Part shown: positions 56,090 to 64,000 of the stretch, piece after piece
How positions within the stretch are numbered: position 1 is the first letter of the stretch
Layout: each line of letters begins with the position of its first letter
Assembly (NCBI RefSeq): GCF_003352065.1
Contig: NZ_CP025803.1
Coordinates: 2,955,574-3,019,573, forward strand
Reading direction: 5' to 3'
Origin: Sulfitobacter sp. SK011
GTDB taxonomy: Bacteria; Pseudomonadota; Alphaproteobacteria; Rhodobacterales; Rhodobacteraceae
Length of the DNA stretch: 64,000 bases
The notes under the pieces: model-generated
The model's database searches: none
Told to the model about the DNA's origin: nothing
The model's input: the letters and a program-made list of their open reading frames with translations, nothing else
Made by a program: the position numbers and the translations under genes

Positions 56090-58212
56090 GCCCGGGTCGC
56101 GCGGATCAGCTTCAGAATGTCCTGCGCGGCCGTCGGGATATTGGTGCCCGGACCAAAGATCGCCTTGACCCCGGCATCGTACAGGAACTGATAGTCCTGC
56201 TGCGGGATCACGCCGCCACAGATCACCAAGATATCCTCAGCGCCCGCGTCCTTGAGAGCCTTGATCAACTGCGGTGCCAATGTCTTGTGACCCGCCGCCT
56301 GAGAACTGATGCCAATCACATGCACGTCATTGTCCACAGCATCCTGCGCGGCCTCGGCCGGGGTCTGGAAAAGCGGCCCGACATCCACATCAAAGCCGAT
56401 GTCAGCAAAAGCGGTGGCGATTACCTTCGCCCCACGGTCATGACCATCCTGACCCATCTTGACCACCAGCATACGCGGGCGGCGGCCCTCGCTTTCCGCA
56501 AATTCCTCAACCGACTTCTGGATCGCGGCAAAGCCTTCATCGCCCTCATAGGCGGCACCATAGACACCGGCCAGCGTCTTGACCTCGGCGCGGTGGCGGC
56601 CAAATTCGTCTTCCATTGCCATGCTGATTTCCCCAACTGTTGCACGCGCGCGTGCAGCCTCTATTGCCCCTTCGAGCAGATTACCGCCCTCACCGGCCCG
56701 GCGCGTCAATTCTTTGAGCGCTGCTGTGCACGCAGCCTCATCGCGGCTGGACCGGATGCCTTTTAGCCGCTCAATCTGGCTTTGGCGCACCGCGACGTTA
56801 TCGACATCCAGAATATCAATCGGGTCTTCGGCCTCGCGGCGATATTTGTTGACGCCAACAATCACCTCGGTGCCACGGTCGATCATCGCCTGACGGGTTG
56901 CGGCGGCTTCTTCGATGCGCAGCTTGGGCATGCCGGATGCCACGGCCTTGGTCATACCGCCGAGCTCTTCAACCTCTTCGATCAGCTTCCATGCGGCTTC
57001 GGCCAGATCATGGGTCAGTTTTTCAACGTAATAGCTGCCCGCCAGCGGGTCCACGACATGGGTGATCCCGGTTTCTTCTTGCAAGATCAGCTGCGTATTG
57101 CGGGCGATCCGCGCGGAATGATCGGTGGGCAGACCGATCGCCTCGTCCAGCGAATTGGTATGAAGCGATTGGGTGCCGCCCAACACCGCGCTCATCGCCT
57201 CGTAGGCGGTGCGCACAACGTTGTTATAAGGGTCCTGTTCGGCCAGCGACACACCCGAGGTTTGGCAATGGGTGCGCAGCATGCTGGATTTTACATTCTT
57301 CGGTTCAAATTCCGACATGATCCGATGCCAAAGCAGACGCGCGGCCCGCAGTTTTGCAGCCTCCATGAAAAAGTTCATGCCGATTGCGAAAAAGAACGAC
57401 AGGCGAGGCGCAAATTTATCGACGTCCATACCGGCGGCAATCGCGGTGCGAACATATTCGCGGCCATCGGCAAGGGTGAACGCCAGTTCCTGCACAAGGT
57501 TCGCACCCGCCTCTTGCATGTGATACCCGGAGATCGAAATCGAATTGAATTTCGGCATTTCATTGGCAGTGAATTCGATGATATCCGCGATGATCCGCAT
57601 CGAGGGTTCGGGCGGATAAATATAGGTGTTACGCACCATAAACTCTTTGAGGATATCATTCTGAATGGTGCCGGACAGCACGGATTTGTCGTGCCCCTGT
57701 TCTTCACCAGCGACGATAAAGCTCGCCAAGATCGGAATGACGGCACCGTTCATGGTCATCGACACGCTGACCTTATCAAGCGGAATGCCGTCAAAGAGGA
57801 TCTTCATGTCCTCAACAGAATCGATTGCCACGCCCGCCTTGCCGACATCGCCCTCAACGCGCGGGTGGTCGCTGTCATAGCCGCGGTGGGTGGCCAGATC
57901 AAAGGCGACAGACACACCTTGTTGTCCCGCCGCGAGCCCACGGCGATAGAAAGCATTGGATTCCTCTGCCGTCGAAAAGCCTGCGTATTGACGAATGGTC
58001 CAGGGACGCCCCGCGTACATTGTGGCCTTTACCCCCCGGGTGAAGGGGGCCGCACCCGCAACGGACCCAAGATGATCCACCTCTGCCAGATCATCAGCCG
58101 TATAGATTGGTTTGACGTCGATCCCTTCCAACGTCTTCCACGTCAGATCCTCAGGGTTGCGCCCGCGCAGTTCAGCCTCAGCCAGGGTGCGCCATGTATC
58201 CTTGTCCGCCAT
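56086..58212 (-). CDS. scpA: Methylmalonyl-CoA mutase
   Basis: A 708-residue AdoCbl-dependent mutase in one chain: TIM barrel ([66 protein letters not shown]) and a C-terminal B12 domain with [13 protein letters not shown] (the DxHxxG His) and [18 protein letters not shown]. It isomerises (R)-methylmalonyl-CoA to succinyl-CoA. With pccA downstream in the window it completes propionyl-CoA assimilation. The MAPEG-like gene follows by ATGA overlap. Confidence 0.97.
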   Translation of the reverse strand: MADKDTWRTLAEAELRGRNPEDLTWKTLEGIDVKPIYTADDLAEVDHLGSVAGAAPFTRGVKATMYAGRPWTIRQYAGFSTAEESNAFYRRGLAAGQQGVSVAFDLATHRGYDSDHPRVEGDVGKAGVAIDSVEDMKILFDGIPLDKVSVSMTMNGAVIPILASFIVAGEEQGHDKSVLSGTIQNDILKEFMVRNTYIYPPEPSMRIIADIIEFTANEMPKFNSISISGYHMQEAGANLVQELAFTLADGREYVRTAIAAGMDVDKFAPRLSFFFAIGMNFFMEAAKLRAARLLWHRIMSEFEPKNVKSSMLRTHCQTSGVSLAEQDPYNNVVRTAYEAMSAVLGGTQSLHTNSLDEAIGLPTDHSARIARNTQLILQEETGITHVVDPLAGSYYVEKLTHDLAEAAWKLIEEVEELGGMTKAVASGMPKLRIEEAAATRQAMIDRGTEVIVGVNKYRREAEDPIDILDVDNVAVRQSQIERLKGIRSSRDEAACTAALKELTRRAGEGGNLLEGAIEAARARATVGEISMAMEDEFGRHRAEVKTLAGVYGAAYEGDEGFAAIQKSVEEFAESEGRRPRMLVVKMGQDGHDRGAKVIATAFADIGFDVDVGPLFQTPAEAAQDAVDNDVHVIGISSQAAGHKTLAPQLIKALKDAGAEDILVICGGVIPQQDYQFLYDAGVKAIFGPGTNIPTAAQDILKLIRATRA

Positions 58213-59110
58213 TATATCCGTGTCCTCTTGTCATGTGGCCCGCAGGCTGGCTTGTGCCTGCTCTTTTGCGGGTGTCGTCTTCTGCCAGGGTGGCCAGACC
58301 ATCCGCACCGGCAGTCAGCCAGTGCAGATCATCTGCGTAATTCTCGCGCAATTTTGCTGTCTGTTCTTGCGAAAACGGTTGCCAACGCAATGGGTTATCG
58401 GGAATTTCCGATATGTCCGCGCCTTGATCTGCCAACAGCCCGCGCAGGTCGCGGGCGGTCGGAGACCGGTTCAACCACGGGACCTCTGCGCCAAAGGGGG
58501 CGTCCAGACCTGTCGCCGCTTTCAACAGCAAATTCGGATTGCCCGCGCCCTGCTCAAAGGGCATCACCACCAATGTCGCATCCGGCACAGCACAGGCCAG
58601 ATCGGTGATCACATCACGCCATGTGCGCGCGCTTTGGGCAATTTTATCGCGTTGTTCTGATGACGGTATCGGATGACCGCGCGCCGCCGTGTAGGCCGCT
58701 GCAGACGCCCACCACAGGTCTTGCGCCCGGATCGTCAGGACCACACGGCTGACGCGACCACCAAATGCTGCCGAAATACGCGCCATCCGGTCGCCGATGG
58801 CCGGATAAAGCGCGCCCTGCCGCAAACAGTGCCGCGCCGAGCCGATCATATTCTCATCACTGACCAGCAGTTTTCTGATCCCGGCGTTTTGCGCACGAGC
58901 CAGATGCATCTGCACACGGCCCTGCGCCCTGCGGGCGTCTTTGGGGGTGGATGGCGTTGCAAACAAACCGGGAAACACTGATTTGCGGGTCCGCAAAGTG
59001 CCCCAAAAACCCAACGACTGCGCCTCTAATACCGCGAATTGACTGCGCAGATACTGCTGAAATGTGGTTGTCCCACTGCGGTGCGCACCAACATGCAAGA
59101 TAATATCCAT
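58178..59110 (-). CDS. Sulfotransferase-like P-loop protein
   Basis: About 310 residues from ATG 59110. [18 protein letters not shown] is a PAPS-type P-loop as in sulfotransferases, and [15 protein letters not shown] and [17 protein letters not shown] fit the 3'-phosphate-binding strand. The sequence is remote from named families. The 3' end overlaps the first codons of scpA by 35 bp in another frame, so the two are closely linked. Confidence 0.68.
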   Translation of the reverse strand: MDIILHVGAHRSGTTTFQQYLRSQFAVLEAQSLGFWGTLRTRKSVFPGLFATPSTPKDARRAQGRVQMHLARAQNAGIRKLLVSDENMIGSARHCLRQGALYPAIGDRMARISAAFGGRVSRVVLTIRAQDLWWASAAAYTAARGHPIPSSEQRDKIAQSARTWRDVITDLACAVPDATLVVMPFEQGAGNPNLLLKAATGLDAPFGAEVPWLNRSPTARDLRGLLADQGADISEIPDNPLRWQPFSQEQTAKLRENYADDLHWLTAGADGLATLAEDDTRKRAGTSQPAGHMTRGHGYNGGQGYMAHPG

Positions 59111-59278
59111 GAAAAAGCGGGCCATTCTGTTAAGACAGGCCGCCCCAACCGGCCATGATACAGGGATCACCCCATTCATGCCCCAAAACCTCTTGCATTG
59201 TGCTTAATGCAAAAATGACCCAACACTTGCATCGCAATCGCGTGGTACACATCTATATCAAGTGAAACAGGAGCACCG

Positions 59279-59734
59279 ATGAAACGCCTTATACCACTTG
59301 TTTTTACAGCCTTATTTGCCACGGCTGGGGCCACCCAAGAGACATCGGAGCCACCGGTGGACAGCTTGTTTGTGACAGCAGATATGAACGATTTGAGCCA
59401 ATTCCACTGGAAAAAGCGCCCCGTTCTTGTATTTGCCGACAGCGCGGAGGATCCTGCCTTTATCGAACAGCTTGAATTGCTGCGTGCCCGTGAAAACGCG
59501 CTCATTGAACGCGATGTGGTTGTCCTGACCGATACCGACCCCGCAGCACGCAGCCCCTTGCGGCTGAAAATGCGGCCCCGTGGGTTCATGTTGGTGCTTG
59601 TGGGCAAAGATGGCGGTGTCAAACTGCGCAAACCGTTTCCATGGGACGTCCGAGAGATCACCCGCAGCATCGACAAAATGCCGATGCGCCAGCGTGAAAT
59701 CCGCGACGAAAAAGAGCGTGCTTCTGGCAATTGA
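59279..59734 (+). CDS. DUF4174 domain secreted protein
   Basis: A 151-residue protein with a signal peptide (RLIPLVFTALFATAGATQ). LSQFHWKKRPVLVFADSAEDPAFIEQLELLR ... ERDVVVLTDTD ... MRPRGFMLVLVGKDGGVKLRKPFPWDVREITRSIDKMPMRQREI is the complete DUF4174 pattern. The fold is thioredoxin-like without Cys. Function is unknown. It is convergent with pccA. Confidence 0.83.
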   Translation: MKRLIPLVFTALFATAGATQETSEPPVDSLFVTADMNDLSQFHWKKRPVLVFADSAEDPAFIEQLELLRARENALIERDVVVLTDTDPAARSPLRLKMRPRGFMLVLVGKDGGVKLRKPFPWDVREITRSIDKMPMRQREIRDEKERASGN

Positions 59735-59774
59735 ATTAGCCAATGCCGGCGCAGTTTATGTTGGGTCGGGGAAA

Positions 59775-61775
<2,001 letters not shown>

Positions 61776-61800
61776 GGAGTGTCCTTCTGGGTCTTGAGGA

Positions 61801-61841
61801 AAACGCAAAAACCCCGCTGCGGCACAAAGCCGAGCGGGGTT
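61801..61841 (-). terminator. Terminator of the first small lipoprotein, upstream of pccA
   Basis: On the minus strand a 9-bp stem (61833-61841 with 61810-61818), extended inward by a 4-bp CGGC/GCCG stem with one bulged base, precedes TTTTGCGTTT. It lies about 58 bp after the lipoprotein stop and 34 bp before the pccA start. It would separate the two transcripts. Confidence 0.78.
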
Positions 61842-61898
61842 GATTTAGAAATGTTCTTGTTCTGCGAAAGCCGGTTTCCGACCCGCAGAAAAGTTACA

Positions 61899-62105
61899 TC
61901 AGGTGCAGTTAACGACTTCTGTCTGGCAGGCAAGCACGTTAGCGCCTGCACCAACGGCCGCACCGGTCGCAAGGCTGCCACCGGTGACGGCGGCCGCACC
62001 TGCGCCGATTGCGGCACCGCCGAGCGCTTGTTCACCCAACGTGTCGCCACAGGCCGCAAGGCCCGCGCAGACTGCGACTGCAAGAATAAGTTTCGATATG
62101 GGCAT
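61899..62105 (-). CDS. Small glycine-zipper lipoprotein A
   Basis: A 68-residue lipoprotein. The lipobox LAAC puts the lipidated Cys at 19, followed by GDTLGEQALGG and a Gly/Ala-rich membrane-zipper segment (AAIGAGAAAVTGGSLATGAAVGAGA), ending in two Cys (ACQTEVVNC). It is clearly homologous to the next gene upstream. Function is unknown. Confidence 0.85.
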   Translation of the reverse strand: MPISKLILAVAVCAGLAACGDTLGEQALGGAAIGAGAAAVTGGSLATGAAVGAGANVLACQTEVVNCT

Positions 62106-62183
62106 TTACGATCTCCTTTGGTGTATCTCGTTCTAGCGTAAACCACTGAAGCCCGTAATTGTTCCTCAGCTAAATCAGCGGGA

Positions 62184-62396
62184 TCAATACCCGCGACATT
62201 TGCCGGGATTGAGCTGGCAATAGGCAATATTGCCCGCCGCACCGATGGCCGCACCCTGCAAAAGGCTGCCGCTGGTAAGGGCCGCTGCACCCGCACCGAT
62301 GGCACCGCCGCCAAGGGCCTGCTCGCCCAGGGTGTCGCCACATGCCGCAAGGCCCGCGCAGGCCGTAAGCCCCAAAATGATGTTCCGAATAGACAT
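62184..62396 (-). CDS. Small glycine-zipper lipoprotein B
   Basis: A 70-residue paralog of the neighbouring lipoprotein A. It shares LAACGDTLGEQALGG and the Gly/Ala zipper (AIGAGAAALTSGSLLQGAAIGAAG) and ends in a C...C pair (AYCQLNPGKCRGY). The tandem, 79 bp apart, indicates duplication. Function is unknown. Confidence 0.85.
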   Translation of the reverse strand: MSIRNIILGLTACAGLAACGDTLGEQALGGGAIGAGAAALTSGSLLQGAAIGAAGNIAYCQLNPGKCRGY

Positions 62397-62730
62397 ATAC
62401 CTGTTCCTTCACTGCTTTTGTTTGCTTGGCCAATGCGCTGGGTTTCTCCCATTTCCCGCTTGGCTGCATCTTTAGGTCGACTGTGCCCGATCATCGGGCC
62501 CAAACCCCGCCCCCCGTAAAAATCGGGCAGCAATGCCGAAGCTTCGACACGCTGCCCGTAAAGGGAAGGGGTATGGTCTTGGTGTGCATAAGGCGAAATC
62601 CAAAGGACTTTACCCGTAGCAAAACTGATGCTGACCGAAACGGACGCGCGCGCCAAGCGCGCCGTCTTACTTGCGCAAGAATCGGCTGAGGATTGCTGAT
62701 AGGAGGAGAGGCCAAGCGACAACATGCCGA
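62397..62730. other. 334-bp spacer without a recognised gene
   Basis: It holds one nested palindrome: CGGGCAGC at 62524-62531 pairs with GCTGCCCG at 62551-62558 around a CGAAGCTTCG palindrome (62537-62546). No convincing coding frame was seen. Confidence 0.6.
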
Positions 62731-63090
62731 TCAATCCTCAAACGCATCAGGAAAGGCGGCGCGTGCGACATCTTCGTTGATGACCAGCATGGCCTCATAA
62801 TGGGCGGGATCAAAGGGATCTGTGGCCGGCAAAACCTCGCGACCAAACAGCCACGAAAGGCGCCCGGCATCAAGGTTGCCGCGCTCGAACGGCTGATCGC
62901 CAAATGCGTCCCACAACGCCTTCATGAACCCGATGTCAGCACGCCTGTCAGCAGCACGCCGGTCAGACCGGCGTTCGCGCACGGTCAAAGGCGTCGCCCC
63001 TTTGGGGTTCGCACGTCGTATGGTGAATTGGAAATCTGTACCCGGCAGTCGCCCGGGAAAGCCGCGGTGCTTGAGCATATAATCTAACAT
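62731..63090 (-). CDS. Conserved hypothetical protein
   Basis: A 119-residue soluble, Arg/Asp-rich protein. ATG 63090 has GAGGGGG upstream at good spacing. The N-terminus reads MLDYMLKHRGFPGRLPGTDFQF and the C-terminus HYEAMLVINEDVARAAFPDAFED. I do not recognise a family. It lies in the propionyl-CoA block between small lipoprotein genes, all on the same strand. Confidence 0.7.
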   Translation of the reverse strand: MLDYMLKHRGFPGRLPGTDFQFTIRRANPKGATPLTVRERRSDRRAADRRADIGFMKALWDAFGDQPFERGNLDAGRLSWLFGREVLPATDPFDPAHYEAMLVINEDVARAAFPDAFED

Positions 63091-63130
63091 GACAGCCCCC
63101 TCATATCGGGGCTGCCAGCACGCGCAGCGA

Positions 63131-63161
63131 AGGTCAGGACAGGCGCGGACGCCTGCCCTGA
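63131..63161 (-). terminator. Hairpin after the 47-residue lipoprotein gene
   Basis: TCAGGGCAGGCG pairs with CGCCTGTCCTGA across a TCCG loop (one mismatch), just downstream of the small lipoprotein stop at 63169. There is no clear U-tract, so it may be a processing or weak termination stem. Confidence 0.45.
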
Positions 63162-63168
63162 AGTGGTA

Positions 63169-63312
63169 TTACTTGTACTTGCCTGTGTACGTAGGCTCAA
63201 CCGAGATAGGCTCGGGTGCGACCACAACGTAGTCATCGTCCTGCTGGCTTGCACATGCAGAAATGGCAGCAACAAAGCTGAAAGCTGCCAGCAATTTAAT
63301 GCTCTTTGACAT
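63169..63312 (-). CDS. Small (47-residue) lipoprotein
   Basis: ATG 63312 with AGGAG upstream encodes 47 residues: a lipoprotein signal with the lipobox ISAC (Cys at about residue 20), followed by ASQQDDDYVVVAPEP and ending in TYTGKYK. It is short enough to escape usual length cut-offs. Its place in the pcc block matches the other small lipoproteins nearby. Function is unknown. Confidence 0.8.
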   Translation of the reverse strand: MSKSIKLLAAFSFVAAISACASQQDDDYVVVAPEPISVEPTYTGKYK

Positions 63313-63526
63313 TTAAGTCTCCTGTCGTTGTTAATGGGGCGCGACACTGCTTGATGCATCGCGCGCCCCGATTCTGAGGTAAGGGATACGTGGGTATTCC
63401 TTGCCCGCACGTTACAAGAAGTGATTTGCCATTGATACCGGGTTTCAACCAATCGGCGGCATTGTGACTCCAAAGCCTCATTTTTAGGGCGAATCGCAGC
63501 CCTCTGCCGTATATATTGTGGTTTCA
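63313..63526. other. Spacer with a GC-rich stem
   Basis: An 8-bp inverted repeat, GGGGCGCG at 63336-63343 and CGCGCCCC at 63362-63369, lies about 30 bp upstream of the 47-residue lipoprotein start. It may be the end of the DUF6497 transcript or a 5' UTR element. No gene was seen. Confidence 0.5.
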
Positions 63527-63907
63527 TCACAGCCCTTCCCAAATACAGGTGTCGCCATCGGCCCGGAAAGCTTCAAAAAATTGTGTTGCATCGGGATCTG
63601 GGACGCCAAATTCCGTCACGCGATCGGCCAGCGATACCACGATGATCTGCCCGTCCAGGTCATATTGCGTGATGTAGGGCAACGCCACCGACGCGCACAG
63701 ATGCATCATGTCCGGGGCCGCCGCTTCATTGTCGATGCTGCCACCATCGCGGGCAATTTCCGGGGCCACAAAGCGGAACCGCAGCCATGTCTGGCCGCCC
63801 ACATCGTCGACCAGCACCTCTTGCAACTCAACGGGCTGACCCGATGGCACATCAATGGCGAGAGCCGGGCTGGCGGCAAGGAACAGGGCTAGAAACACAG
63901 CTTTCAT
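63527..63907 (-). CDS. DUF6497 family secreted protein
   Basis: A 126-residue protein with a signal peptide (AVFLALFLAASPALA). QTWLRFRFVAPEIARDGGSIDNEAAAPDMMHLCASVALPYI and DADATQFFE-like end (DATQFFEAFRADGDTCIWEGL) fit DUF6497, found near pcc genes in Rhodobacterales. Two Cys (MHLC and DTC) may form a disulfide. The ATG overlaps the upstream cupin gene stop (ATGA). Confidence 0.8.
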   Translation of the reverse strand: MKAVFLALFLAASPALAIDVPSGQPVELQEVLVDDVGGQTWLRFRFVAPEIARDGGSIDNEAAAPDMMHLCASVALPYITQYDLDGQIIVVSLADRVTEFGVPDPDATQFFEAFRADGDTCIWEGL

Positions 63908-64000
63908 GGCGCATCTTCGTCCTGCGTGGGGAAATCGGCGGGTGAGATAATCTCGATCAGTTCCATATCATCGGAATGGCGCACTTCACGGTGTTTGATG
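63904..64000 (-). CDS. Cupin domain protein, C-terminal end (5' end outside the window)
   Basis: The last 32 codons read IKHREVRHSDDMELIEIISPADFPTQ and end at TGA (63906-63904). HRExRHSDDxELxEI is the closing strand of small cupin proteins. The gene continues past the end of the window on this strand. The overlap with the DUF6497 start indicates a common transcript. Confidence 0.7.
   Translation of the reverse strand, partial: IKHREVRHSDDMELIEIISPADFPTQDEDAP

Noticed and set aside
56782..58608. 608-codon open frame on the plus strand opposite scpA
   Set aside because: It is fully antisense to methylmalonyl-CoA mutase, His/Arg-rich in composition and without a recognisable domain; it is a by-product of third-position G/C bias.

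Overview
The window comes from an alphaproteobacterium, almost certainly a marine Rhodobacterales (roseobacter-type) chromosome. The basis is protein content: PhaR/phasin/PHA synthase/PHA depolymerase, HdaA next to polyphosphate kinase, the fused methylmalonyl-CoA mutase, ParE, an insertion-less ProS, flavin-dependent ThyX, and many small families typical of this order (DUF1194, DUF4174, DUF6497, DUF2937, DUF4062). Codon use is G+C-rich with strong third-position bias, which is why long antisense open frames are common. No rRNA, tRNA, CRISPR array, prophage or transposase was recognised.

Layout. 1-2300: end of a polyamine-degradation pair (puuA-like, puuB-like). 2404-3582: DegT/DnrJ aminotransferase. 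3618-8086: PHA locus (phaR, phasin and phaC on minus, phaZ on plus) with CTGC-N3-GCAG operators in both phasin-flanking spacers. 8093-14053: small enzymes, an ArsR-AHSA1 fusion regulator with a MAPEG protein, and an MFS transporter. 14231-16177: thrS. 16403-18939: a four-gene bufABCD-type operon (DUF2282 precursor, DUF692/MNIO enzyme, DUF2063 partner, DoxX membrane protein), predicted to make a modified, copper-handling peptide. 18955-23297: ArsC-like protein, cold-shock protein, cytochrome P450, a repeat-rich spacer, an A+T-rich DUF4062 gene and thyX. 23696-29083: glyoxalase I with two tandem DUF1194 proteins, LdtR-like MarR regulator, SdhE, XRE regulator, aspartate aminotransferase and two unknown genes. 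29071-33714: MATE pump, DUF4260/LysR divergent pair, hydrolase, AhpD-like protein. 33882-36706: parE, then an A+T-rich HNH-like zinc protein gene interrupted by an in-frame TGA. 36845-39029: two small c-type cytochromes, each about 65-70 bp downstream of an FNR-like box, with a metalloprotease lipoprotein between them. 39026-45381: Ldh-type dehydrogenase, lolD-lolCE, DUF2937, proS, pepT. 46106-51798: AI-2E family permease, hdaA, ppk, ppx. 51804-56089: small enzymes and a J-domain protein. 56086-64000: propionyl-CoA assimilation block (scpA and pccA) interleaved with small lipoproteins and DUFs, ending in a partial cupin gene.

Working together: PHA storage and breakdown (phaC, phasin, phaZ under PhaR), polyphosphate storage and breakdown (ppk, ppx) and propionyl-CoA to succinyl-CoA conversion (pccA, scpA) give a carbon- and phosphate-storage theme. 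Accessory material is confined to a few small spots: the buf operon, the DUF4062 islet, the broken HNH-like gene and the repeat-rich spacers.

Limits: everything is read by eye from sequence. Family names rest on recognised motifs, not on database searches, and start codons are chosen from Shine-Dalgarno spacing and overlaps.
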